DNA of 64,000 bases from Clytia hemisphaerica. Its lineage: Eukaryota > Cnidaria > Hydrozoa > Leptothecata > Clytiidae. Location of the stretch: NCBI GenBank assembly GCA_902728285.1, contig CACVBU010000463.1, positions 1,426,001-1,490,000 on the forward strand, read 5' to 3'. The notes beneath the pieces are model-generated. The model was not told the origin of the DNA and did no database searches. It saw nothing but the letters and a program-made list of their open reading frames with translations. Shown here one piece after another: positions 11,191-21,270 of this stretch. The position numbers and the translations under genes are program-made. Positions within the stretch are counted from its first letter, which is position 1. Each line of letters begins with the position of its first letter.

Positions 11191-11532
11191 TAAAATATGA
11201 AAATCATTTTTTCCGGTGTGTTCTGAGAGCATGTTTCAGCTAGAAATTTTAATTTATTCTGATCAGAACTTCGAAAATCCCCAATCAGCTAAAAATAATG
11301 TGTTCTGGTGAGACAGGGGTATAATTAAGTTCATCTAACCTGTTCTTGTTGTCTAGTTAACCCTAGAAAGCTATGTAACATAATTTGATTGAACAGAGAA
11401 GTATGAAATAATATTGATGAAAATGATAGTTAAATTCCTATCACACATAAAAAACAACTTTACAACAATACCAGTTAATAGTCATATATCAATCATTTTC
11501 TTTAGTGTCATACTTTGATACGAATGTAGATT

Positions 11533-12388
11533 ATAATTTAAATAACATTTTAATGGTCATTCTGTATATATTTTTCGTGTAAACAATATTTCGACCTACT
11601 TGGTGCAGGTCTTCGTCAGGTCTAAACAATACAAACGGTTGAAGGCGCTACCTTGACTTTTTTTGACGTCAAAAAAGTCAATGTAGTGTCTTCTCCCTAA
11701 TGTGCGAGAGCATTGGCTTCCAAAACCTAGATGTCACATACTGACCATCGTCTAAATTAAGACCATGGTCACTATGTGGCGCCGTCTGACGGAATTGGAT
11801 TTCCAATGCCTCTCGCACTTTTCTATCAAATTTGTTCTCTTCAGTCTTTAAAAGCCTAGCTTCGTTCCAATTAAGTCCTTGGGTACAGTCTTTAGCATGG
11901 TTAGTTATACCCGAAATGTCCCATTTTTCATCTTCAACGTTCTTTTTGTGTTGGCTGATACGTGTGGATATCTTTAACCCGGTCTCGCCAACATATCTTT
12001 TACCACATTCGCATTCTATCATATACACACCAGGGTGACTGTTAGGTGGTAGTCGGCTTTTGTTCATTTTAAAGACTGAAGAGAACAAATTTGATAGAAA
12101 AGTGCGAGAGGCATTGGAAATCCAATTCCGTCAGACGGCGCCACATAGTGACCATGGTCTTAATTTAGACGATGGTCAGTATGTGACATCTAGGTTTTGG
12201 AAGCCAATGCTCTCGCACATTAGGGAGAAGACACTACATTGACTTTTTTGACGTCAAAAAAAGTCAAGGTAGCGCCTTCAACCGTTTGTATTGTTTAGAC
12301 CTGACGAAGACCTGCACCAAGTAGGTCGAAATATTGTTTACACGAAAAATATATACAGAATGACCATTAAAATGTTATTTAAATTATA
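11533..12388. mobile_element. Penelope-like element fragment with inverted arms
   Basis: Two nearly identical arms in opposite orientation, 11533-11853 and 12067-12388, surround a spacer of about 210 bp. The minus strand reads a GIY-YIG nuclease domain across the left arm and spacer. Each arm also carries a CTGACGA...GACCT...AGGTC-GAAA hairpin (12301-12332 on plus, mirrored at about 11588-11619), a motif often found near Penelope-like ORFs. No reverse transcriptase is present, so this is a truncated, inverted copy. The near-identity of the arms points to recent origin. Confidence 0.8.
11678..12055 (-). CDS. GIY-YIG endonuclease domain, Penelope-like C-terminus (partial)
   Basis: The frame runs from MNKSRLPPNSHPGVYMIEC to a stop near 11678. 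The GVY...YVG pair with Gly-Glu-Thr is the GIY-YIG core; CECGK between the two motifs is typical of Penelope-like nucleases. An Arg-Ile-Ser-x-His-Lys segment and a conserved Asn/His-rich stretch follow. In these retroelements the domain nicks DNA for insertion. Here it lacks the reverse transcriptase that should precede it. The in-frame ATG lies at the arm/spacer border, so the start is not biological. The C-terminal third is repeated on plus at 12060-12242 as part of the inverted arm. Confidence 0.8.
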   Translation of the reverse strand, partial: RLPPNSHPGVYMIECECGKRYVGETGLKISTRISQHKKNVEDEKWDISGITNHAKDCTQGLNWNEARLLKTEENKFDRKVREALEIQFRQTAPHSDHGLNLDDGQYVTSRFWKPMLSHIREKTLH

Positions 12389-12979
12389 TCAATCATATAT
12401 TCCGTATATATATACTATACTAATAATACACTAATGAAAAGTAATAGAAACTTTTCAAACAATAAATCATTTGTAAGGAAAATGCACCAAAAGTAACAGT
12501 TATGAAAATCAACTACAAGTTATGTATTTAGAAATTATATACAAAAGTGTATGATAGAAAATCGTTGTATAAACCGATGATACAGAGAATCTCAATCTTT
12601 GTCAAATGAAAACACTCTCATGTACGCGTTTTTTGACGCCAATAGTGAGTGCACTTTGGCTTGAGCATGGACATTATTTAGTTCTATAGACCAATATCGT
12701 TCTAAACCAAAAATCTCACCCTGATATTCTCATAGAATCTATTCCTTTAAAACCAAAAGGTGAATAGAAACGATAAATTACTTTAAAAGCTTTAACGAAA
12801 TAGGATTCTCAATATCAAATTCAAACGTCATCTTGAGACTGGCTGCTCGCAACATCAAATTCTCGCTTTTTGTGGTATTCATTCCAACAATCTCGTTGAT
12901 CAAATGAGCAAAGAGCAAGTGGTTCGTTCGGTTGTGAGCACTTTTTATGAAGATTTACAGTCCAGGCACACGAGGGCCT
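12389..12979. other. No gene seen
   Basis: AT-rich flank between the Penelope-like fragment and the piggyBac C-terminal exon. I see neither repeats nor open frames worth calling. Confidence 0.4.
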
Positions 12980-14332
12980 CTAAACCGATCTATCGTCTAC
13001 AATTACAAAGATCTTGATTCGTAGCGCAATGGATGTTCCATCCATGCCTTGGTTAGTTCTTCTTTGAACGCTTTGATGCAAGTAGCACTTGTCACATTTT
13101 GTGCGGGTTTTTGCTCCACAAATCCGGCAGCGCAATCTTTGCTCTTTATTTGGAGCGTCGTCTTTTGTGAGCTTAGCTTCTGAATGTCGACCTTGAATAT
13201 GAATTAGTGTAATTGTTTAAATATTCACTTTTTCTAAATAATGTGACACGATCATACTAAAACACTATTTGACAAGCTAAACAGATCCAAAATACAGATT
13301 AAAAATCTAAAAAGTAATTATGTGACTGTAGTTTAAACAAGCAAGAGGGAAAGATGAAACCTTTTAACGCTTTTCAGGAATTTAGGAGAAACTAATTTTT
13401 TTATTACTTTTACCTTTACGAGGTGATAACACGCTCATTGCAACTTTTCTTCTTTTTGAGACATTTGATGATGGGTTTCGTAACAGTTTGTCTTTATTAT
13501 TGTGCATTCTGCATTTTGCGTACCAGTTACGAATAACAGCAAATCTGAACTCGCTGCTCGAATATAGCCGTTGCTTTTCCGTGATGGAATGAAGATTTTT
13601 CCAGATTGTGAAGGTATTGCACAATGCGTATGTCTCAATTAACGAATCAAGCACTCGGCTCTGTTTGCGAACACTACGACACTCGCTGTTGTAGTATGCT
13701 TGATGTTGGTTTGTACGGTCAACCATCCCATAAATCTGGCGATACAAAACCACTGAGGGTGTAGTCTGAATGGCCTGTCCGTTCACCTCAATTGAAGACC
13801 AGTTTTCCCTGGCAGAATCAACATCATTGTCAAGGAAGCAAACTGCATTATTATCGTTCCAATATGTCAAATTCAAATTTTCGTGATGCAGGGACTGTGA
13901 GTATCCTCTGACAAAGGATTTGGTATTCTTTAGAAATGAGCTGTGTTTCTTTGGAAGATGGGCCGTATTTCCACGAACAGTAGCAATGATTCTGGTGTTC
14001 CATATGCTAACTGCATCTTTCAAAAGTTGAATAGTTGGAAATCCACTATCCATCACCACAAGTCTTCCCATATGTTTTAACCCCTCTAAAAGTTGCTCAA
14101 CGGTGTTGTAATTTTTTCCAGAGCCCGTGTTTGTGAACGTTTGCTTGCCGACCTTTACCAAGTGGTTGTATGTGTAATATCCACCAAGTTCTCCCTGATC
14201 AGCAATTTTATTGACGGTCCACCCCATTCTTATCTTAAATTTGTTTCGTTTACTCTTGCTGCAGATACGCCCCTCATCAATACACATTTTAAATCCAGGA
14301 GACCAAAGCGTTTGCGATTTACGTTTTATCAT
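12980..14332 (-). pseudogene. PiggyBac-type transposase, catalytic and C-terminal part
   Basis: Exons 14332-13414 and 13179-12980 join in frame (AAAG|GTAAAA, then TTCAG|AAGCT; intron 234 bp). The first carries the DDE core: Asp in MCIDEGRI, Asp in VVMDSGFP, and Asp in GMVDRTNQ. The second encodes the Cys-rich C-terminal finger CRICG...KCDKCYLH. The chemistry would be cut-and-paste transposition at TTAA. The N-terminal dimerisation region is missing here; a fitting N-terminal piece lies at 20345-20745 on the same strand. The frame continues upstream of the first Met, and an acceptor-like CCAG lies 14 nt before it. Whether this is a broken element or a retained domesticated gene cannot be told from sequence alone. 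Confidence 0.85.
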
Positions 14333-14483
14333 ATCTACCCCCGCCTGGATGTTTTGTAGAGGATGATAATTTAATTTACAGTAATATATGACTCAGGTCT
14401 ATCGACCTCTATGAAATAATCATGCTTAACATTTTACAATCTTACAGTTGTAGGCGCACGGTGGGCCTTTTAACCAGTCGTCT

Positions 14484-15398
14484 TTACAATATTTCATTTT
14501 CAGTAACACGTTTGTTACAGATCTTCTTAAAGTAGAGTTTTGTCCGAGGACTTCCTCTAACCTTATATATCCAGCTGCCATTCATTTGTAATTTTGTTTT
14601 CTCCTTAGCCTTTCTATGCCATTCTTTAATAGTTTCGCGTTCTTTCTTCGAGAAATCGTCTGTAACTCTAAATTCGTCTTTCTCTAATTTGTGGACTGAT
14701 GCCAGAATCTGACGTTTCTCTTCTTCGTTCTTTAGCACGACTTTCAAGGGTCGCCATCTTTTTGTTTTGAACATTTCGTCCTTCCGAGCTCCTATTCTTT
14801 CTGCGTTGACGATGTTTACCTTTAATCCCATTTGGTTTTGTACAACTTCTTCAACATAATCCTTATCACCTACACGTTGCCATCTTTTTGTTTTGAACAT
14901 TTCGTCCTTCCGAGCTCCTATTCTTTCTGCGTTGACGATGTTTACCTTTAATCCCATTTGGTTTTGTACAACTTCTTCAACATAGTCCTTATCACCTACA
15001 CGTTGCTCTTCTAGGTTTTCATGTTTGTTCTCTCCGAGGTTGTGAACAATGATATTGTACTTTGTTAAGTTTAACCATCGTTCTTCTTCTTTCTCTTCTT
15101 TGATGAAATTCTTGATCGTTACCTCTTGTTTCTTAAGCTCATCTTTAGTAATGCTAGCGTATGTCTGTTGTTGCTTTGATTCTATATCGTAGTCTTTTTT
15201 CTTTAGCTCATCTTTAGCGATGCTAGCGTATGTCTGTTGTTGTTTGGATCCTTTAACGACATCGTGTTTGTTTACAAGATCGACGATCTTCTTCTCCAGT
15301 CTATCCAGTCTAGCGAAAACACATTGCTCATCTTGATCTTTCTCTTTACCTTCAGTATTTGTTGCCTTGTTATTGGGGGAAAGACTTGGTGTAAGAAG
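14484..15398 (-). pseudogene. LINE ORF1 protein, coiled coil, RRM and C-terminal domain (5' incomplete)
   Basis: The frame is open for 305 codons. Order: a Lys/Glu/Gln-rich coiled coil, with a repeated QQQTYAS block; a strand TKYNIIVHNLGE that starts an RRM-like fold; NIVNAERIGARKDE; PLKVVLKNEEEKRQIL; then a basic C-terminal domain ending near GSWIYKVRG. This is the layout of non-LTR retrotransposon ORF1 nucleic-acid chaperones. A block of about 40 residues (KDYVEEVVQNQ to FKTKRW) is tandemly duplicated, an unusual internal duplication. There is no initiating Met and no ORF2. A PHD-like N-terminus that fits this family is at 20001-20174. Confidence 0.75.
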
Positions 15399-15485
15399 TT
15401 ACATATTGCAGACATTTATCTTATGGGTTCTTTATCACGTATGAGAAGTATATTATTAAGGAGATAATAAATGTGTTATAGTTAT

Positions 15486-17782
15486 ATAGTGTTATATAGT
15501 GTGTACTAGTGTTCTATGCGTTCTAGTGTTCTATACGTTCTAGTGTTCTATACGTTCTAGTGTTCTATACGTTCTAGTGTTCTATACGTTCTAGTGTTCT
15601 ATACGTTCTAGTGTTCTATACGTTCTAGTGTTCTATACGTTCTAGTGTTCTATACGTTCTAATGTTCTATGCGTTCTAGTGTTCTGTGCGTTCTAATGTT
15701 CTATGCGTTCTAGTGTTCTATGTGTTCTAGTGTTCTATGTGTTCTAGTGTTCTATACGTTCTAGTGTTCTATACGTTCTAGTGTTCTAGTGTTCTATGCG
15801 TTCTAGTGTTCTATGCGTTCTAGTGTTCTATACGTTCTAGTGTTCTATGCGTTCTAGTGTTCTATACGTTCTAGTGTTCTATGCGTTCTATACGTTCTAG
15901 TGTTCTATGCGTTCTAGTGTTCTAAACGTTCTAGTGTTCTATGCGTTCTAGTGTTCTATGCGTTCTAGTGTTCTATACGTTCTAGTGTTCTATACGTTCT
16001 AGTGTTCTATGCGTTCTATGCGTTCTAGTGTTCTATGCGTTCTAGTGTTCTATACGTTCTAGTGTTCTATGCGTTCTATGTGTTATAGTGTTCTATGCGT
16101 TCTATGCGTTCTAGTGTTCTATGTGTTCTAGTGTTCTATAAGTTCTAGTGTTCTATACGTTCTAATGTTCTATGCGTTCTAGTGTTCTGTGCGTTCTAAT
16201 GTTCTATACGTTCTAGTGTTCTATGTGTTCTAGTGTTCTATGCGTTCTTTGCGTTCTAGTGTTCTATGTGTTCTAGTGTTCTATAAGTTCTAGTGTTCTA
16301 TACGTTCTAGTGTTCTATGCGTTCTAGTGTTCTATGCGTTCTAGTGTTCTATACGTTCTAGTGTTCTATGCGTTCTAGTGTTCTATACGTTCTAGTGTTC
16401 TATACGTTCTAGTGTTCTATACGTTCTAGTGTTCTATGCGTTCTATGTGTTCTATGCGTTCTAGTGTTCTATACGTTCTAGTGTTCTATACGTTCTAGTG
16501 TTCTATACGTTCTAGTGTTCTATGTGTTCTAGTGTTCTATACGTTCTAGTGTTCTATACGTTCTAGTGTTCTATACGTTCTAGTGTTCTATGCGTTCTAG
16601 TGTTCTATACGTTCTAGTGTTCTATGTGTTCTAGTGTTCTATACGTTCTAGTGTTCTATGCGTTCTATTGTTCTATACGTTCTAGTGTTCTATGTGTTCT
16701 AGTGTTCTATACGTTCTAGTGTTCTATGTGTTCTAGTGTTCTATACGTTCTAGTGTTCTATACGTTCTAGTGTTCTATACGTTCTATACGTTCTATACGT
16801 TCTAGTGTTCTATGCGTTCTAGTGTTCTATACGTTCTAGTGTTCTATACGTTCTAGTGTTCTATGCGTTCTAGTGTTCTATGCGTTCTAGTGTTCTATAC
16901 GTTCTAGTGTTCTATACGTTCTAGTGTTCTATACGTTCTAGTGTTCTATACGTTCTATACGTTCTAGTGTTCTATGCGTTCTAGTGTTCTATACGTTCTA
17001 GTGTTCTATACGTTCTAGTGTTCTATACGTTCTAGTGTTCTATACGTTCTAGTGTTCTATACGTTCTAGTGTTCTATACGTTCTAGTGTTCTATACGTTC
17101 TATACGTTCTAGTGTTCTATACGTTCTAGTGTTCTATACGTTCTAGTGTTCTATGCGTTCTAGTGTTCTATACGTTCTAGTGTTCTAGTGTTCTATGCGT
17201 TCTAGTGTTCTATACGTTCTATACGTTCTAGTGTTCTATACGTTCTAGTGTTCTATACGTTCTAGTGTTCTATGCGTTCTAGTGTTCTATACGTTCTAGT
17301 GTTCTATGTGTTCTAGTGTTCTATACGTTCTAGTGTTCTATGCGTTCTATTGTTCTATACGTTCTAGTGTTCTATGTGTTCTAGTGTTCTATACGTTCTA
17401 GTGTTCTATGTGTTCTAGTGTTCTATACGTTCTAGTGTTCTATACGTTCTAGTGTTCTATACGTTCTATACGTTCTAGTGTTCTATGCGTTCTAGTGTTC
17501 TATACGTTCTAGTGTTCTATACGTTCTAGTGTTCTATGCGTTCTAGTGTTCTATGCGTTCTAGTGTTCTATACGTTCTAGTGTTCTATACGTTCTAGTGT
17601 TCTATACGTTCTAGTGTTCTATACGTTCTATACGTTCTAGTGTTCTATGCGTTCTAGTGTTCTATACGTTCTAGTGTTCTATACGTTCTAGTGTTCTATA
17701 CGTTCTAGTGTTCTATGCGTTCTAGTGTTCTATGCGTTCTAGTGTTCTATATGTTCTAGTGTTCTATACGTTCTAGTGTTCT
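15486..17782. repeat. 17-bp satellite array (TTCTATACG + TTCTAGTG)
   Basis: Around 130 units alternate a 9-mer (TTCTATACG, or TTCTATGCG/TTCTATGTG) with an 8-mer (TTCTAGTG). Occasional runs of two or three 9-mers break the alternation. A block of about 0.68 kb is duplicated: the rare CGTTCTATTG occurs at 16661 and again at 17343, with matching neighbours, and the copies differ by one 9-mer. It has no coding content. Confidence 0.95.
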
Positions 17783-18747
17783 TAAAAAAAACTAATTAAA
17801 AAAATGGTTTTTTCTCATTCTCAGCTTCAGCATGTTTCTTAGATGTTTCATAGTTTTTAGGCATTCTGAGCCTCCTGTTTCTTAAAAGTGTGTTTCTTAA
17901 AAAAAAACGTGTACTCTATGAGGTTATTAACATGAGACAATGTTTCCGGCATTAAGTATAGAAAATCCGACTAAAAAGTTTAAAAGTTTAACCTCAAAGT
18001 GTAGACCATTTTCTGAGTCTGGAGACCATACTCTGTTACAAAAATATTTCTATCCTGTCAAAATCCCAACAACTTCACTAAAATACAGAGTATGGAATTA
18101 TTGACTCAATTCAAATCACTTCAAATCACAAAAGAAAAAACCGTTGTCTTTTCAAAACAATTTAAAAGCTCGCGCCACTTCTTGAAACAATAGAGCTGTT
18201 TGACGTCATACTTTTGTTTATCAAATCATAACAATAAAATATTAGCCAATCAAATTCTGCGATTGATTCTTGCATCTTGTATAATTCCCGGCTACTATAC
18301 TGTGTCTATACTTTGATATTTTTTTGAAACCACACAGACAGAGAAGTCGGGTCTCCCAGCTATTTCTGAGAGTGCGGAATTCTAACGTTCATTACTTTAT
18401 TATGAAATCTTTGAACTTCAAGAAGTATATTTTTTTAGGCAGCAAAAAAATCATTTCAGGCCAGTAAGACGATTTGAAAATGTTAATAAAGCGCATTTTT
18501 TTGTTTTTCAACTGCAATTATGTCGAATTTTGAGTCCAAAAAGTATTTCGAAGATTTGTAAGATAATTTCGTTCCTCAGCAGTACTTTTTTGGACTTTTT
18601 CGGCATTCATAAAACCCATGAATATAAAATTAGACGGAATTGTGACGGGTGTTATGTAACTATGATGTATTTATTTTTATTTTTTGCGGCAATGCAGATG
18701 GCTTCTAAGAAACAATAAATGTTAAATGTTATTATTATTCCTATGTC
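17783..18747. other. Family D remnant and unassigned flank
   Basis: At 17783-17916 there is a remnant of the TTCTTAG-rich MITE, which serves as an empty site for the insertion at 6439-6543. The rest is AT-rich with no convincing gene. Confidence 0.4.
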
Positions 18748-18818
18748 GATGTTCTACTTGCGATGTTCTACTTGCGATGGTCTACTTGCGATGGTCTACT
18801 TGCGATGGTCTACTTGCG
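18748..18818. repeat. 14-bp minisatellite, five units
   Basis: Five tandem copies of GATGKTCTACTTGC; two have T and three have G at the variable place. Confidence 0.9.
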
Positions 18819-18929
18819 AGGCAGAATATGTTGTCAATTGCGTGTCAGCAAAGATAATATAAAAGCTGCTTTTATACTTTTTTCATTTGTCGTTGCTGTT
18901 CCAGAAATTTTCTCTTTTTGTCGGTATGG

Positions 18930-19315
18930 AAAAAGTTAGTTAAGGGAACAAATTTTTCGCGGTTTTTGTCAAAAGAATTAGTCTCCGCTAAATTCTTCAG
19001 GTCAAGGCTTGAAAACCGCGAAAATTATTTCACGAGTCAAAACACCAACATGGACAACTATCTCAGTGAATATTGAGTTTATATCGGGTTTATTTCTTCT
19101 AATCTAATCTTTTTTCCTTTGGTCTTATATTCTAGAAACCACAAAATAACAAAAATATTACCGAATCCGCCAAAATTTCTTTCCCTGATAAGACCGAGAG
19201 AAAATACTAGAGCGGAATAAATAAACCATGATATACTTCCTACGTTTTCACTTTTTTTCGCGGTCTTCAAGGCTTGAAGAATTTCACGGGAACTAAATTG
19301 TGTACCGGAAATAAA
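18930..19315. mobile_element. TTCGCGG-type MITE, degraded
   Basis: The left side has AAGGGAACAAATTTTTCGCGG and the right has TTTTCGCGGTC and CACGGGAACTAAATT. It belongs to the same broad group as 44555-44932 and 52893-53208. Confidence 0.4.
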
Positions 19316-19396
19316 AGTACTCTTAAAATGTAGTTAATTCTGCAAAAGATAAAAGTTTTCGGGTGTCGCTGCGCTCACATTGATTTATTCCCTTAA

Positions 19397-19755
19397 ACAG
19401 TTCTCAACTTCAGTTGAGCTGTAATTTGAGAATCTCTGTCTGTGTGCCTGATTGTCTGTCCGAAAACTAGACAAGCAGGCTTCAAAAATTGTCCGATTCG
19501 GTGGAATTTGGTACACTTGTTCCTTCGGTCAATAATAATAATATACCTGGACGGGGGTGTTTTTTGGGTGAAAATTATTTTTTTGAGCCTGGGGACTAGC
19601 TTTCGCGAAAGGAGGCTAAAACTTTGGGGCAAGCTGGAACCCTCAATGCTAAAAGTAAATCTTTTGCTGCCTAATACTAAAAATTTGAAATATTACGATT
19701 GAGCCTTCGAATAATTGGAAAATACTGAAGCCCAGTGCGGTGGCGCACGTTATTG
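19397..19755 (-). mobile_element. CTCAACTTCAGT-ended element, copy 3 (short, inverted)
   Basis: Opposite in orientation to the first two copies. It keeps a single diverged 156-bp unit and the GCCCAGTGCGG...CGCACG end. Confidence 0.55.
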
Positions 19756-20000
19756 TTAGTGTTATTCATAATTTTTTTTTTCCGAAAACAGGCTTTTCAC
19801 AGGGGGGCAAATTAATATATACGTCCCCCGTTTATTCGGTACCTGTTAAGTAAAAAATAAAAGAAAACGTTTTGAGTTTTGGGATGACGTCATCATATAA
19901 ACAATAAAAATCTACTGAAGTAAACAGGTTGCAACAAATTTTTAAAGTATACTACTATAGATTTACACTTGTAATAAATGTAACCTTTGAAGAAAATCAA

Positions 20001-20174
20001 TTATATTTGGTAGGCTGGAAGCTCCGAATAGGCATAGTGAACGAATCTTTGGCACTTCCTACACTGCAAGACATCGTTATCCCGTATTATTTCATTTATA
20101 AAGCATTTATTTGGGGTGCAGGATCCATATTTTGATGAAATTTCCGTGTTAAGATTTTCAGAAGTTTTCGCCAT
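20001..20174 (-). pseudogene. LINE ORF1 N-terminus, PHD-like zinc finger
   Basis: Runs from ATG to a stop after ELPAYQI (57 residues). CRKCQRFVHYAYSELPAYQI resembles the PHD-like finger at the start of ORF1 in CR1-like LINEs. Reading past the stop, the frame still looks related (KGYIYYKCK), so the stop is probably a decay mutation. The Cys expected after HY is Ala here. Same strand as the ORF1 body at 14484-15398, about 4.6 kb away across the satellite. Confidence 0.6.
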
Positions 20175-20344
20175 TTTGTTGCATTGTCAAGAGCACAACC
20201 GTACAGATTTTATTTGACGTCAAAAATGATAAGATGCCGATGATCTCTCAGGTAGATTATATGCATCTGTCACCCGAAAATGTTTCAATAATGATTTAAA
20301 TTTAATAAAAGTCATGACCTTTTTTACTTCCGTTTGTGATTTTT

Positions 20345-20745
20345 AAGTATCACTACTCCCGGCCCACTTTTTCTGGGGGTAGCGTATCAGAGATAGATGC
20401 CATTTCAAAGCAAAAAAACCACGAATCAAGGATCGTCCTTTTTCAGTTTTTTCAATAACACCAATTTCTTTTGTATACACCGGGTCATTACGACCATGTG
20501 CATTGGTACAGTCAATACATTTGTTAATGAACTCATCATCAAGAATCTTTTCAACAAGGTCATTTGGCTGTACATCAGTGTCAAATTCCATACTTGGCTT
20601 TCCAAACTCAGTAAGGTGCTTCATCGCTCTCAACACCTTCAGAATCATAATCACATTCATCATCATTATCACTCAACTCATTTTCATCACCACTGGAGAA
20701 AAAATCACTTTCATACTCGGATTCATTCTCGCTGGAACTCGACAT
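20345..20745 (-). pseudogene. PiggyBac-type transposase N-terminus, frameshifted
   Basis: ATG at 20745 opens a Ser/Asp/Glu-rich stretch typical of piggyBac N-termini, ending DEAPY at a stop near 20608. One base out of frame the protein continues EFGKPSMEF...FINKCIDCTNAHGRNDP and SLIRGFFALKWHLSLIRYPQ to a stop at about 20345. It is oriented like, and lies upstream of, the catalytic half at 12980-14332, which lacks this region. It reads as the 5' part of the same broken gene, but about 100 residues between the halves are not found. Confidence 0.6.
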
Positions 20746-20936
20746 GTTTACAGCTATTTTGCAAGTGATTTTCAATACTGCAATATTTGCATTCATTACC
20801 ATGGAAACAGTATGCACCAAGTTGGACTTTTAAACCAAAATCTGGAAAAATTGGCAATCAAACTAAAATTTCCAAAAATCTTCATTTCCTAAAACATTAT
20901 CAGAAAACCCAACAGTGCCAGACAATTTCAAAAAGT

Positions 20937-21022
20937 ATAAAAAGAAGCATAACCCAAAAATAAATATTTCCTTGGATTTTTAATCCAAGGAAATGTTTAT
21001 TTTTGGGTTATGCTTCTTTTTA
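20937..21022. repeat. Strong hairpin (about 40-bp arms)
   Basis: TAAAAAGAAGCATAACCC to its mirror GGGTTATGCTTCTTTTTA around TTGGATTTTTAATCCAA. It is nearly perfect and has a very short loop. A young foldback element or cruciform-forming site are both possible. Confidence 0.85.
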
Positions 21023-21270
21023 TCAGAAAACATTCACACATTTATAACATCTTCTGTCTATTTTCATAAATAGCTCAGCACTTCCAGCCAATAACAGTGC
21101 TTTCTATAGGAATAAAAATCTTTAAACTTGTTTATCTCGAAAACTAGGGGGTTTACGAAAAAATGTTATATAACTATTTCAGTCCATAGAATTTGTTTGG
21201 AAACAGCAAAAATACTGTAGTAACCTTGGGACTAAAAGCAGGTTGAATTAGAACAAGCTACATGCTGAAT

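Noticed and set aside
11832-12242. Plus-strand frames in the Penelope-like fragment
   Set aside because: One is antisense of the GIY-YIG frame; the other is its C-terminal third repeated in the inverted arm, without the domain core.
15486-17782. CRISPR-like array
   Set aside because: There are no unique spacers; units are 17 bp and contiguous, in a eukaryotic setting.
20397-20892. Plus-strand frames with His/Ile-rich runs
   Set aside because: Antisense of the piggyBac N-terminal fragment.
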